Shown here in pieces: positions 1 through 8,636 of a stretch of 64,000 nt of DNA; positions within the stretch are counted from its first letter, which is position 1; each line of letters starts with the position of its first letter. The notes below the pieces were generated by a model that searched no databases, had not been told where the DNA came from, and saw only the letters and a program-made list of their open reading frames with translations. The DNA is taken from positions 1 to 64,000 of the forward strand of contig LQXN01000053.1 in the NCBI GenBank assembly GCA_001648575.1. The letters run 5' to 3'. Source of the stretch: Sutcliffiella horikoshii DSM 8719. Its GTDB lineage: Bacteria > Bacillota > Bacilli > Bacillales > Bacillaceae_I. A program made the translations under genes and the position numbers.

Positions 1-30
1 GCAACAAAGTATACGAAAACAGTCAATAAT

Positions 31-75
31 AAAAAAAGGTAACCGGAGCGACATGTAACAGCCGGTCCGGTTACC
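31..75 (-). terminator. Intrinsic terminator of the NAD kinase gene
   Basis: An inverted repeat GGTAACCGG (38-46) / CCGGTTACC (67-75) is flanked on the left by seven A residues (31-37). Read on the minus strand this is a hairpin followed by a T-run, just downstream of the minus-strand gene ending at 103. Confidence 0.8.
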
Positions 76-102
76 GATATATGTTAAGATCCCTATATTA
101 CC

Positions 103-903
103 TTATAAGAAAGTCCGCTTAACCTTCTCCCAAAATGAGTTATCTTTTAGCTTAACCGTCTTAATTTTTCGATCTGTCAATTGAATATCCAAGCGCTCGA
201 CATGCTTGATGCTCAGGGCCTCATTATCGATGCCGATTGTAGGGTAGTCATTACCGTCTTGAATCACTTTTAAAGTCAGCTTTCTTTCCCCAGCCATGAT
301 AAACGGGGATCCAAGCGTCCTATAGCTGTTATTATTGATGGAGGCAAGCTCGCTTACTTGGAAACATGGAAGCATCGGGTCCACGACAGCACCTTGTACG
401 GATTTATTGTAAGCGGTACTGCCAGTTGGGGTAGAAACAATCATCCCATCCCCTCGGAATGTCTCGAAATGCAAGTCATCTATGTAAACATCAATGGCAA
501 ACGTTTTGATGATTGCAGATCGTATGGAGCATTCGTTCAAACACTGGAATTTGGATATTCCATCTATGGAAACCTCAATTGTAGGGTACTTTCTTACCTC
601 AATCTGTTCAAAAGTCATGGCTTCGACCATTTTTTCCGTATCGTCAATATGGAAATCGCAATAAAAACTAGACGTGTCGCCAGCATTTATGCCAGCGTAA
701 AGGCAATCTTCTTTAAAGCCTGTTTTTTGAACAGCCTGAAGGAATGTACCATCTCCGCCAACTGCTACTATGATATTGGCATTATGATGATCATTCAGAA
801 TCTCGAAGTTATTTTGTTCTGCCAACTGCTCTAGCTTTGCAACCTTGGTCACCAATTCTTCTTCTCTTTTATAAAAGAAGAATATTTTACGGCGTTCTGT
901 CAT
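103..903 (-). CDS. nadK: NAD kinase (second Bacillus paralogue, YtdI/NadK2 type)
   Basis: This enzyme phosphorylates NAD to NADP in the cytoplasm and so controls the NADPH pool. The 266-residue protein has the diagnostic GGDG nucleotide-binding motif at about residues 49-52, an NE pair near 123-124 and the conserved GSTAYNKS segment near 161-168, all hallmarks of the NAD kinase family. Length fits the B. subtilis YtdI type. The gene lies divergently from sppA, the same arrangement as ytdI-sppA in B. subtilis, which argues for the YtdI paralogue and not the YjbN one. A strong terminator follows it. Which paralogue it is remains an inference from gene order. Confidence 0.93.
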   Translation of the reverse strand: MTERRKIFFFYKREEELVTKVAKLEQLAEQNNFEILNDHHNANIIVAVGGDGTFLQAVQKTGFKEDCLYAGINAGDTSSFYCDFHIDDTEKMVEAMTFEQIEVRKYPTIEVSIDGISKFQCLNECSIRSAIIKTFAIDVYIDDLHFETFRGDGMIVSTPTGSTAYNKSVQGAVVDPMLPCFQVSELASINNNSYRTLGSPFIMAGERKLTLKVIQDGNDYPTIGIDNEALSIKHVERLDIQLTDRKIKTVKLKDNSFWEKVKRTFL

Positions 904-1082
904 CCTGATTCCTCCTAAATTGTAATGAAAATTGGAATGCTAACAAAAAATATCCAGATAATATTACCTTTTCGAAAAGAATTCTAGTACAATTCTATAT
1001 TGTGATAAGTTTACCACTTTGATGAAACTTTTTAAAACCATTTAACGTATAGGTACTGTACGAACAACTAGGAGGTTTGAAT

Positions 1083-2093
1083 ATGAATGGAAAACGTTGG
1101 GCCGCGTTAGGGATAGCGGCATTGTTATTTTTTGTATCCATCATCACTAGCATAGCGACAAGACCATCAGAAAGCTCCACATCTGAGTCATTTTCCAGTA
1201 TTTTCGGTGGCGAGGAAGAGTTTATTGAGAAAGTGATTCAAGAAGGAAGTCCAAACCGAAAGATTCTAGTGTTGGAAGTGAACGGTGTCATTCAAGATAC
1301 CGGAAGTGATGTTACTTCCATCTTTCAATCACCAGGATACAATCACCGTCAGTTTTTAAGAATGTTAGATCAGGCAAAGGAAGATAACTCTGTCCAGGGT
1401 ATAATTGTACGTGTGAATTCTCCGGGTGGCGGAGTGTCCGAGAGTGCAGAGATACATAAACGATTGGTGGAGATCAAGGAAGAAACAGAAAAGCCGATCT
1501 ACATCTCCATGGGTACGATGGCTGCTTCAGGCGGTTATTATATAGCTGCTCCTGCAGACAAAATCTTTGCCTCACCTGAAACGATTACAGGTTCCATAGG
1601 TGTCATTATGCAGGGAATCAATTATAAAGAACTTGCTGAGAATTATGGAGTGAAATTTGAAACAATCAAGAGCGGTCCATATAAAGACATCATGTCCCCG
1701 ACAAAGGATATGTCAGAAGAGGAGCGCGAAATCCTTCAATCCATGGTAGACAATATGTATAACCAGTTTGTTGAGGTCATTGCAGAAGGAAGAGGGATGA
1801 GCGAGGCGGAAGTGCGTAACTTTGCTGACGGAAGAATCTATGATGGGCAACAGGCAAAAGACATTAATATTGTGGATGAGCTTGGCTACTTCGAGGATGT
1901 CATCGATGCGATGAAGGAAGAGAATGATATGGGGAATGTCCAGGTCGTTCAATATACAGAAAATCTCGGATGGGGCTCTTTATTCAGTATGAATGTCCAA
2001 TCACTATTAAAGCCAGAGTCAGAAATGCAGATGTTAGCAAGAATGATCAATCAGCCTAATTCTCCAAGACTGATGTACTTGTATGCAGAGTAG
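1083..2093 (+). CDS. sppA: Signal peptide peptidase SppA
   Basis: This is a membrane-bound serine protease of the S49 family that degrades cleaved signal peptides. The 336-residue protein has one N-terminal membrane segment (about 6-24). The catalytic serine lies in MAASGGYY (Ser149) and the general-base lysine in SGPYKDIMSP (Lys201), a Ser/Lys dyad as in B. subtilis SppA. The ATG at 1083 was chosen over the upstream in-frame TTG at 1077 because AGGAGG (1070-1075) is 7 bases from it, and the N-terminus then matches the known protein. It is followed after 9 bases by yteJ, probably in one operon. Confidence 0.95.
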   Translation: MNGKRWAALGIAALLFFVSIITSIATRPSESSTSESFSSIFGGEEEFIEKVIQEGSPNRKILVLEVNGVIQDTGSDVTSIFQSPGYNHRQFLRMLDQAKEDNSVQGIIVRVNSPGGGVSESAEIHKRLVEIKEETEKPIYISMGTMAASGGYYIAAPADKIFASPETITGSIGVIMQGINYKELAENYGVKFETIKSGPYKDIMSPTKDMSEEEREILQSMVDNMYNQFVEVIAEGRGMSEAEVRNFADGRIYDGQQAKDINIVDELGYFEDVIDAMKEENDMGNVQVVQYTENLGWGSLFSMNVQSLLKPESEMQMLARMINQPNSPRLMYLYAE

Positions 2094-2102
2094 GAGGGGA
2101 AT

Positions 2103-2687
2103 ATGATGAGAGAAGAACCGAATAAAGAAAACGATTTCGAGAAAACAGAGCGGGAAGATGCACAACAACCCCATGAGGAATCTAGATTAGTGGAAAGCAG
2201 AACATCATTGGAAACAGAAGGGGACCACATCCTGGCGGCTTCTGATAGAACTGCGGTTCCTGCTTACCGTTATGCAGGGTTCTGGATGAGGTTATGGGCG
2301 TTCCTATTAGATTTACTGATTATATGGAGCATAGGTGCAATTGTGGTATTTCCTTTATTTAGATTGCTGGGAATTTCTGAAAGCCAGAGTTTCTTATTCT
2401 CCCCTGCATCAATCGCTACAACCATCATTTTGTACGGTTACTTCATTTTAATGACGAAGTATTTCAAACAAACACTGGGCAAGATGGTGTTTGGCTTGAA
2501 AGTGATAGATTTGAAGCATGAACATTTGACATGGAAAAGTATTCTCTTCCGTGAAGGAGTAGGGCGTTATATTGCCTTGTTCTATTTTCCGTTAACGTAT
2601 ATCGTCTTTCTTGTTGCAGCTTTTACAAGCAAAAAACAGGGAGTGCACGATTTTATCGCAGACACTACCGTAGTACATGAAAATTAA
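2103..2687 (+). CDS. yteJ: RDD-family membrane protein (YteJ-like)
   Basis: This is an integral membrane protein of the RDD family, whose function is poorly known. The 194 residues begin with a long, very acidic hydrophilic N-terminal tail (about 1-60). An RDD domain follows: the RL-W-FLLDLLI helix near 62-80, a second helix near 98-120, the conserved GKMVFGLKV segment and a final hydrophobic helix. It sits directly after sppA, as in B. subtilis, and ends at a strong terminator. A second in-frame ATG at 2106 is equally well placed relative to AGGAGGGG (2092-2099). The tail appears longer than in the B. subtilis protein. Confidence 0.85.
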   Translation: MMREEPNKENDFEKTEREDAQQPHEESRLVESRTSLETEGDHILAASDRTAVPAYRYAGFWMRLWAFLLDLLIIWSIGAIVVFPLFRLLGISESQSFLFSPASIATTIILYGYFILMTKYFKQTLGKMVFGLKVIDLKHEHLTWKSILFREGVGRYIALFYFPLTYIVFLVAAFTSKKQGVHDFIADTTVVHEN

Positions 2688-2689
2688 AA

Positions 2690-2733
2690 ATAAACCTGTT
2701 GGCCTTATATGGCCGGCAGGTTTATTTTTTTTT
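2690..2733 (+). terminator. Intrinsic terminator of sppA-yteJ
   Basis: A hairpin TAAACCTG.TGGCC / GGCC.GCAGGTTTA is followed by a run of nine T residues, right after the yteJ stop codon. Confidence 0.88.
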
Positions 2734-2774
2734 CGCTCGGAGATAATGGAAGGGGATAGAAAGGTTGTGAAAAC

Positions 2775-3479
2775 GTGATTTGGACCATTATTATCATTGC
2801 CATCATACTTTTTCTCATATTCGTGGTTCTCGTCACAAGAATTACCATTCAATTTTATTTCCATCATCAACAGGACAATGATGACCAGATGACTGTGAAA
2901 CTGAGTGCATGGTTCGGATTGTTGAGATATACCATTGATGTGCCACTTATTAGTGTGGATACGGATACAGCATCCATTCATGTTGAGGAAACAACCAAGA
3001 TGGGAGCAGGAGATCCGGCAAATGGGAAACAAAAGGAGAAGGATTTCTCCCCGAAAGAGATTTGGCAAAGCTTTCAGGATACCTATGAACTAGTTCGGCA
3101 TGTAGTAGGGATGCATGAGATAGTGCGTAGAATGCTGGCAAGAATAGAGGTTAAACAGTTGGAATGGCATAGCAATATCGGAGTAGGGGATGCTGCGCAT
3201 ACAGGCATGTTTGTAGGAGTTGGCTGGTCGATAAAAGGAGGGGTAGTGGGGATTTTAAGTGAGTACACTGAATTGAAGGCACAACCCGTTCTTTCCATCA
3301 CACCATATTTTCAACAAACAGTTTCCCAAACTTTAATAAGGTGTATGTTTCGTTTCCGAATCGGGCATGCTATGTTGGCAGGAATAAGAATCGTTAAATA
3401 TTGGAAGGGCGGACGACCGAAATTCAAAACCCGTCCGTTATCCGTGTTATCGAAAGAGGAAAAACACGAATCCATGTAA
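2775..3479 (+). CDS. ytfI: DUF2953 protein YtfI
   Basis: The 234-residue protein is recognised by synteny (sppA-yteJ-ytfI-ytfJ-tpx) and by its architecture. A single N-terminal membrane anchor (about 2-22) precedes a domain of unknown function carrying polar, beta-rich sequence. It probably exposes this domain at the membrane. The start is a GTG at 2775, preceded by a weak AAGG Shine-Dalgarno site. It is followed after 21 bases by the sporulation gene ytfJ, so a sporulation-linked role is plausible but not shown. Confidence 0.82.
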   Translation: MIWTIIIIAIILFLIFVVLVTRITIQFYFHHQQDNDDQMTVKLSAWFGLLRYTIDVPLISVDTDTASIHVEETTKMGAGDPANGKQKEKDFSPKEIWQSFQDTYELVRHVVGMHEIVRRMLARIEVKQLEWHSNIGVGDAAHTGMFVGVGWSIKGGVVGILSEYTELKAQPVLSITPYFQQTVSQTLIRCMFRFRIGHAMLAGIRIVKYWKGGRPKFKTRPLSVLSKEEKHESM

Positions 3480-3500
3480 CAGGAAAAAAGGAGGATCTAT

Positions 3501-3980
3501 ATGTCTGAACATCCTATTAAAAGTTTGATGACGACTGCGATGGAAAACCTGAAAGATATGATTGATGTCAATACTATCATCGGTGATCCAGTAGAAACAC
3601 CAGATGGAAGTGTCATCCTGACTGTTTCCAAAGTCGGTTTTGGATTTGCTGCAGGAGGAAGTGAGTTCCAGGGTGGTGGTTCATCTGGTCCTGAGAAACA
3701 TGATGGTGGCGGCAACCAACAAAACCAAGGCCATAAGCTTCCGTTTGGCGGAGGTAGCGGGGGCGGTGTATCCATTACGCCGATCGCATTCCTAATTGTA
3801 AATTCTCATGGTGTGAAAATGTTACACCTCGATGAAAGCACCAGTATCTATGAAAGATTGTTGGACCTTGCTCCACAGGCAGTTGAAAAGGTACAGCACA
3901 TGTTAAATAACAATAAACAGAACAGAGGAAGTCATTCGGATCAATCTTATAATGACCATAAGCAGGATTTGGACTTCTAA
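3501..3980 (+). CDS. ytfJ: GerW-family sporulation protein YtfJ
   Basis: This is a small (159-residue) GerW/YtfJ-family protein, known in Bacilli as a sporulation or spore-germination protein. The N-terminal PIKSLMTTAMENLKDMID segment and the VGFGFAAGGSEF stretch are family signatures. A glycine- and asparagine-rich low-complexity loop (about 50-92) separates two conserved parts. The C-terminus is rich in Asn, His and Asp. AAGGAGG precedes the ATG at good spacing. It is probably co-transcribed with ytfI. Confidence 0.9.
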   Translation: MSEHPIKSLMTTAMENLKDMIDVNTIIGDPVETPDGSVILTVSKVGFGFAAGGSEFQGGGSSGPEKHDGGGNQQNQGHKLPFGGGSGGGVSITPIAFLIVNSHGVKMLHLDESTSIYERLLDLAPQAVEKVQHMLNNNKQNRGSHSDQSYNDHKQDLDF

Positions 3981-4051
3981 AATTCGCCGGCTGCGCTGCA
4001 GTTGGCTTTTTGTTTGGATTGAAGTGCAGTGTGATATTGGGGGAATTAAGG

Positions 4052-4211
4052 GGGAGCGTCCTGGAAATTTTGGGGGTTATCCGGAAAACTAGGGGGGTAT
4101 CCTGAAATTTTGGGATTTATCCTGAAAACTAGGAGTTTACCCTGAAAAGTCGGGATTTATCTTGAAATCTCCGAATTTACCCTGAAATCTAAGATGAGTA
4201 TCAGAAATTTT
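4052..4211. repeat. Degenerate tandem array, eight 20-bp units
   Basis: Eight consecutive 20-bp units can be laid out without gaps from 4052 to 4211. The consensus is close to GGGATTTATCCTGAAAACTA, for example units at 4092, 4112, 4132, 4152 and 4172. The most constant part is the TAYCCTGAAA core. The array fills most of the 391-base gap between ytfJ and tpx. No start codon, RNA gene or spacer structure is visible in it. It shares an ATTTATCC core, on the opposite strand, with the array at 17685-17800. Confidence 0.85.
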
Positions 4212-4306
4212 GCCATGCACCATCAAGAAAGCTACCCATTTCGACAAACAGATACCCCAAACGAAAACCACCATTCTCCCCCGCCGCACCTATAAAGTTT
4301 GATTAA

Positions 4307-4335
4307 TTGCAAAACTCCCAAAACATAGCTATTAT
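4307..4335 (+). promoter_or_regulatory. Probable sigma-A promoter of tpx
   Basis: TTGCAA (4307-4312), a 17-base spacer and TATTAT (4330-4335) lie just upstream of the tpx ribosome-binding site. Confidence 0.5.
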
Positions 4336-4371
4336 AACAAGTGTACATACAATTTGAGGAGGGAAATGAAC

Positions 4372-4872
4372 ATGGCAAACGTAACATTTAAAGGGAACCC
4401 AATGACATTAGTCGGCAGTGAAGTAAAAGTAGGGGACCAAGCTCCAAATTTCTCCGTTCTTGCGAATGACCTATCAGCAGTAACATTAGAAAACTATAAA
4501 GGATTTAAGAAATTAATCAGTGTAGTACCATCCATTGATACAGGTGTATGTGATCAACAAACTCGCAAATTCAATGAAGAGGCTTCAAAGCTTGAGAACG
4601 TAAAAATTATTACTGTCAGCATGGACTTGCCTTTCGCTCAAAAGCGCTGGTGCGCAGCTAGTGGTCTTGACAATGTCGAGATAGTATCTGACCACCGCGA
4701 TGCTTCTTTTGGTGAAGCTTACGGAGTGTTGATGCAAGAGCTCCGTCTGCTTGCCCGCTCCACGTTTGTTGTGGATTCCAACGACAAAGTAACATACGTT
4801 GAATATGTAGGGGAAGGTACAGACCACCCTAATTATGAGTCGGCAATCGAAGCAGTTAAAGCTGCAGAATAA
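4372..4872 (+). CDS. tpx: Thiol peroxidase Tpx (2-Cys peroxiredoxin)
   Basis: This enzyme reduces hydroperoxides using thioredoxin in the cytoplasm. The 166-residue protein has the peroxidatic cysteine in [11 protein letters not shown] (Cys60) and the resolving cysteine in KRWCAASG (Cys94), the atypical 2-Cys pattern of Tpx. The conserved LPFAQ and [14 protein letters not shown] segments are present. The ATG at 4372 was chosen because AGGAGG (4357-4362) is 9 bases upstream and the resulting MANVTFKG N-terminus aligns with B. subtilis Tpx. An in-frame ATG at 4366 is too close to the ribosome-binding site. A good terminator follows. Confidence 0.95.
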   Translation: MANVTFKGNPMTLVGSEVKVGDQAPNFSVLANDLSAVTLENYKGFKKLISVVPSIDTGVCDQQTRKFNEEASKLENVKIITVSMDLPFAQKRWCAASGLDNVEIVSDHRDASFGEAYGVLMQELRLLARSTFVVDSNDKVTYVEYVGEGTDHPNYESAIEAVKAAE

Positions 4873-4907
4873 AACTTAACATACTTTAAAATATCAAATG
4901 CACCAAG

Positions 4908-4946
4908 AAAAGCAGACTGTGTTAATAGCAGTCTGCTTTATTTTTG
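4908..4946 (+). terminator. Intrinsic terminator of tpx
   Basis: A hairpin AAAGCAGACTG / CAGTCTGCTTT is followed by TATTTTT. Confidence 0.9.
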
Positions 4947-4998
4947 ACCAATCTCCATGTAGAATAGGAATACTGAAATTTTTCAAAGGAGTGGCATA

Positions 4999-5994
4999 AT
5001 GTCCATTACGAAACTAGAAAATACATTTACTTTATTCGATTCAACAGCGCAAATACTACAAGAAGAACTGGATTGTACATACTTAGAGGCACTTGCCGAA
5101 ACAGCAGAAAACCTCTTCCACGGGGCAGTTATCCAAGAGGAAGTTTCAGAGGTGACCAAGCGCAGACTTGAAAAAGAATACAGCAAACTATCTATTTCAT
5201 CTCTTCAAAAAGAAGAAATCAGAAAAGGATATCAGCTGGCAATCCTGAAGGGAATGAAAGATGCGGTTCAAGCGAATCATCAAATGACTCCTGATGCAAT
5301 TGCCATGTTTATGGGATACCTCGTCGGAAAATACACCTCACATTTACAGCAGCTGACCTTACTTGATCCTGCTATTGGTACAGGTAACCTCCTTACAGCT
5401 GTCCTTAACCACCAGCCAAACAAAAGGTTAGAGGCGTTTGGTGTGGATGTGGACGACCTTTTAGTGAAACTTGCTTATAGTAATGCCAACCTCCAGGAAC
5501 AAGCAATCAGTTTATTCAACCAAGATGGCCTTAGCAATCTGTTTATAGAGCCGGTTGATGTAGTGGTAAGCGATCTTCCGGTAGGTTATTATCCAGATGA
5601 TACGAACGCAGCAAACTTTAAGTTGAAAGCTGAGGAAGGTCATTCCTATGCACATTATCTTTTCATCGAACAAAGCTTGCGCTATACCAAACCAGGTGGC
5701 CACCTACTATTCCTTGTTCCAAACACCATGTTTGATGAAGAAGAGGCAAAACGAGTGAACACCTTGATCAAAGATGAAGCATATATCCAGGGGATGCTGC
5801 AGCTCCCGGAAACAATGTTTCAAAACAAGAATTATGCCAAGAGCATCCTGGTCCTTCAAAAGAAGGGAATTGGCATAGAGCCTCCTAAAGAAGCATTGCT
5901 TGTCAATCTACCAAGCTTCTCCAACATGCAGGCAATGGAAAAGATAATGGGACAAATCAATGACTGGTTTTCCGGGCGAAACAAAAAAAAATAA
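4999..5994 (+). CDS. ytxK: Class I SAM-dependent methyltransferase, YtxK (N6-adenine methylase fold)
   Basis: The 331-residue protein has the fold of N6-adenine DNA methyltransferases. SAM-binding motif I is DPAIGTGN (about 123-130) and motif IV is DLPVGYY (about 192-198), where classical DNA methylases have NPPY or DPPY. No target-recognition domain or restriction partner is present. It is the conserved housekeeping homologue YtxK, always between tpx and ackA in Bacillus, whose substrate is not established. The altered motif IV makes DNA adenine methylation uncertain. AAGGAG precedes the ATG at 4999. Confidence 0.88.
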   Translation: MSITKLENTFTLFDSTAQILQEELDCTYLEALAETAENLFHGAVIQEEVSEVTKRRLEKEYSKLSISSLQKEEIRKGYQLAILKGMKDAVQANHQMTPDAIAMFMGYLVGKYTSHLQQLTLLDPAIGTGNLLTAVLNHQPNKRLEAFGVDVDDLLVKLAYSNANLQEQAISLFNQDGLSNLFIEPVDVVVSDLPVGYYPDDTNAANFKLKAEEGHSYAHYLFIEQSLRYTKPGGHLLFLVPNTMFDEEEAKRVNTLIKDEAYIQGMLQLPETMFQNKNYAKSILVLQKKGIGIEPPKEALLVNLPSFSNMQAMEKIMGQINDWFSGRNKKK

Positions 5995-6028
5995 CTATGC
6001 TATTCTTCAGAAAATAACGAATATATAA

Positions 6029-6042
6029 GGTAAGCGTTACCA
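6029..6042 (+). promoter_or_regulatory. Probable cre (CcpA) site upstream of ackA
   Basis: GGTAAGCGTTACCA matches the cre consensus TGWAANCGNTNWCA at 12 of 14 positions. It lies about 60 bases upstream of a TATAAT hexamer at 6098-6103. In B. subtilis ackA is activated by CcpA from an upstream cre, so the position suggests activation. Confidence 0.65.
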
Positions 6043-6193
6043 TCAAGGGAAGCCTCTTGCAAATGCAGTATGACGGTGTTTAAATGGAAAAGGTATATAT
6101 AATATCGGAACTTTGCGCAAGATAGGTAGAGTGCAAAAATCATTTAATTATCGAATCAAGTGTGACCATATAAAAGGAGTTGTACGTATTGTC

Positions 6194-7381
6194 ATGTCAA
6201 AAATTATTGCAATAAATGCAGGAAGTTCGTCACTTAAGTTTCAGTTATTCGAGATGCCTAGTGAAAATGTTATCACAAAGGGGTTAGTGGAACGTATCGG
6301 TTTAGACGATGCCGTTTTCACCATCTCTGTGAACGGAGAAAAAGTAACTGAAATCACAGACATTCCTGAACATGGAGTAGCGGTTAAAATCTTATTGAAG
6401 AAATTGATCGATCTTGGAATCATTCAAAGCTTTGATGAAATTACAGGTATTGGTCATCGTGTTGTACACGGTGGGGAAAAGTTTAACGAATCCGTCCTGA
6501 TTACCGAAGAGATATTAGGCCAATTGGAAGAGCTTTCCGAACTTGCTCCACTTCATAACCCTGCAAATATCGTAGGTATCAAAGCGTTCAGGGAAATCCT
6601 CCCTAATGTACCGGCAGTTGCAGTTTTTGATACGGCATTCCACCAATCAATGCCTGAAAAATCATTCCTATACAGCTTGCCATACGAATACTATGAAGAC
6701 TATGGCATCCGTAAATACGGTTTCCATGGTACCTCTCATAAGTATGTATCCGAGCGTGCTGCGGAATTGCTTGGCAGGCCTGTCGAGCAACTTCGCCTGA
6801 TTTCTTGCCACTTAGGTAACGGTGCAAGTATCGCAGCCATCGAAGGCGGAAAGTCTATTGATACTTCCATGGGCTTCACCCCGCTTGCCGGTGTAGCGAT
6901 GGGAACCCGTTCAGGTAACATCGACCCTGCATTGATTCCATTCATCATGGAGAAGACAGGAAAAACAGCGGACGAAGTATTGGAAGTTTTGAACAAACGA
7001 AGTGGTATCCTTGGAGTTTCCGGATTCTCAAGTGACCTTCGTGACATCGAATCTGCTGCAACAGAAGGAAACGAGCGTGCTGAACTTGCATTAGAAGTAT
7101 TCGCGGGCCGTATCCACAAGTATATCGGTTCTTATGCTGCAAGAATGTTCGGAGTGGATGCAATCATCTTTACTGCAGGTATCGGCGAAAACAGTGATGT
7201 AATCCGTGCAAGAGTCCTTCAAGGACTTGAGTTCATGGGCGTTTACTGGGATCCTGCATTAAACAAGGTTCGTGGTAAAGAAGCATTCATCAACTATCCG
7301 CATTCCCCAGTCAAAGTCATCATCATTCCTACAAACGAAGAAGTGATGATCGCAAGAGACGTAATGAAAATAGCGCTATAA
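6194..7381 (+). CDS. ackA: Acetate kinase
   Basis: This enzyme converts acetyl phosphate and ADP to acetate and ATP, the overflow acetate pathway. The protein has the family motifs NAGSSSLKF at the N-terminus, [24 protein letters not shown] and TAGIGENS, in the usual order and over the usual length (395 residues). The ATG at 6194 gives an N-terminus identical to B. subtilis AckA. The ribosome-binding site AAAAGGAG (6172-6179) is 14 bases away, which is unusually far. No better in-frame start is visible between them. A cre-like site lies upstream and a strong terminator downstream. Confidence 0.97.
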   Translation: MSKIIAINAGSSSLKFQLFEMPSENVITKGLVERIGLDDAVFTISVNGEKVTEITDIPEHGVAVKILLKKLIDLGIIQSFDEITGIGHRVVHGGEKFNESVLITEEILGQLEELSELAPLHNPANIVGIKAFREILPNVPAVAVFDTAFHQSMPEKSFLYSLPYEYYEDYGIRKYGFHGTSHKYVSERAAELLGRPVEQLRLISCHLGNGASIAAIEGGKSIDTSMGFTPLAGVAMGTRSGNIDPALIPFIMEKTGKTADEVLEVLNKRSGILGVSGFSSDLRDIESAATEGNERAELALEVFAGRIHKYIGSYAARMFGVDAIIFTAGIGENSDVIRARVLQGLEFMGVYWDPALNKVRGKEAFINYPHSPVKVIIIPTNEEVMIARDVMKIAL

Positions 7382-7390
7382 TGAATTATT

Positions 7391-7437
7391 CAAGTCCCCA
7401 TCATGTTTTTAAAACAATGATGGGGACTGTTTTTTTG
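7391..7437 (+). terminator. Intrinsic terminator of ackA
   Basis: A long hairpin AGTCCCCATCAT / ATGATGGGGACT is followed by seven T residues. Confidence 0.92.
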
Positions 7438-7496
7438 TGCTGAATCCCTATGTTATAATGGAGAAAACTAGCAGTTGGAAAAGTGAGGGGAAGAAC

Positions 7497-8339
7497 GTGT
7501 CCATTAGAAAACAATCCGAACAGTGGAAACATAAACTTACACAGTGGGAAGAAAGTCTCTATACATACGAACCGTCCCAGTTATCTGATACATGGGACCA
7601 TTGGGTGGACAAGGCATTCGACCTTTTGCCAACCGAAAAAAAGGAAGTGTTTTTTGCCCAGATTGACACATGGCTTTTTCATTTACATGGCATCATCCAG
7701 CAATCCTCCTTCCAACAACAAGCAGAAGATCGGATAGTCAATATGGCTCGAAGTTACAAGGAAGACGTAGAAACGATTGAGGATATAAGAGAATTACCTT
7801 TATCCCAAAAAGCATTTATCGCTGAGCAACAAATTGCCAAGCAAAAACTTTATGCCGTGGTCCAGGGAGGTATGACGGGTACTGGGAAGCTATCTACACT
7901 GGCTATTGATATACCAGCGTTTGCCGCATTGAATATCCGTACAACTCAACTTGTAGCAATGGCATACGGGTACAGAGCAAGCACGCCTGTGGAGATGGTG
8001 AAATCATTGCAACTGTTTTACGGTGCAACGATTCCAAAGAAGTATCAGCATCAGCGCTGGGAAGCATTGAGAAACGAGCTCGGAGAGGATACCGACCATT
8101 ATTTTGATGTGTTAACAAATAAAGATCACCCGACAGCATGGCTACAGCAACCGTTGCTGCATCTGATAAAGCTTTTATTCGTCGCACTTATTGGGCGGAA
8201 AAAAATGAACAATATCCCTGTACTCGGGATGATTACTGCTGCCGGAACAAACTATTACTGGACTAAGGAAGTCTCCGAGTTCTCCCATTATTATTACATG
8301 ATGAGGCACTTGGTCGATAATGGGGAATTAGACGAGTAG
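7497..8339 (+). CDS. EcsC-family protein
   Basis: The 280-residue protein resembles EcsC, the third product of the B. subtilis ecsABC locus. Shared features are W-KA-LLP near the N-terminus, a TWLFHLHGIIQ segment, a GTGKLSTLAIDIPAFAALN turn and a C-terminal hydrophobic helix (LLHLIKLLFVALIG). Here it stands alone, without EcsA/EcsB ABC transporter genes, so it is a family member and not ecsC itself. Function is unknown. The GTG at 7497 was chosen because GAGGGGAAG lies just upstream, and a TATAAT hexamer at 7454-7459 fits a promoter. The repeat element at 8351-8528 separates the gene from its terminator. Confidence 0.8.
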   Translation: MSIRKQSEQWKHKLTQWEESLYTYEPSQLSDTWDHWVDKAFDLLPTEKKEVFFAQIDTWLFHLHGIIQQSSFQQQAEDRIVNMARSYKEDVETIEDIRELPLSQKAFIAEQQIAKQKLYAVVQGGMTGTGKLSTLAIDIPAFAALNIRTTQLVAMAYGYRASTPVEMVKSLQLFYGATIPKKYQHQRWEALRNELGEDTDHYFDVLTNKDHPTAWLQQPLLHLIKLLFVALIGRKKMNNIPVLGMITAAGTNYYWTKEVSEFSHYYYMMRHLVDNGELDE

Positions 8340-8350
8340 TTCATCTTTAA

Positions 8351-8528
8351 AATTGCATTTTTTTTGTTGATCTTCGTTGCAGGAGCTTCGCTTTCCGGCG
8401 GGCGGTCCGTAAGCCTCCTCACTCCGTTGCGGGGTCTTACCTGTCCCTTCCTCCCGCAGGAGTCTTCGCTCCTTCCACTACTATCAACAGGGAATTTATA
8501 ACTCGAAAATAACTTTTTCTACACCCTG
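8351..8528 (-). repeat. Dispersed palindromic repeat, type 1, one end lost (copy A)
   Basis: Read on the minus strand this matches the core of the complete copies at 13508, 40335 and 52615. It has TGTTGAT ends, the GGGAGGAAGGGACAGG segment, GACCCCGCA and GGAGGCTTACGGACCGCCCG, followed by AAAGCGAAGC. The end with GTGTAGAAAAAG is recognisable near 8505-8528 and abuts a terminator hairpin. The other terminus (CTTTGTCAACAGT in the complete copies) is missing next to the EcsC gene. Confidence 0.85.
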
Positions 8529-8563
8529 ATAGCAACTGAATATACTCAGTTGCTATTTTTTTT
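8528..8563 (+). terminator. Intrinsic terminator, probably of the EcsC-family gene
   Basis: A hairpin ATAGCAACTGA / TCAGTTGCTAT is followed by nine T residues. The repeat copy A lies between the EcsC stop codon and this hairpin. Confidence 0.88.
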
Positions 8564-8636
8564 CAGTAAAGTAAATAAATCGTATATTTTAAAGGGTATT
8601 AGAAATATAAATCTAAAAATGAGAGGAAAAGCGGAT

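Noticed and set aside
4052-4211. CRISPR array
   Set aside because: The 20-bp units abut each other with no unique spacers, vary strongly and have no cas genes nearby.
6603-7163. Several long antisense open frames within ackA and other metabolic genes
   Set aside because: They mirror the codon structure of strongly coding genes on the opposite strand and have no ribosome-binding sites or family features.
8351-8528. Copy A as a fourth terminator insertion with duplicated hairpin
   Set aside because: A hairpin is present on only one side (8528-8555), and the other terminus is missing, so a duplication cannot be shown.
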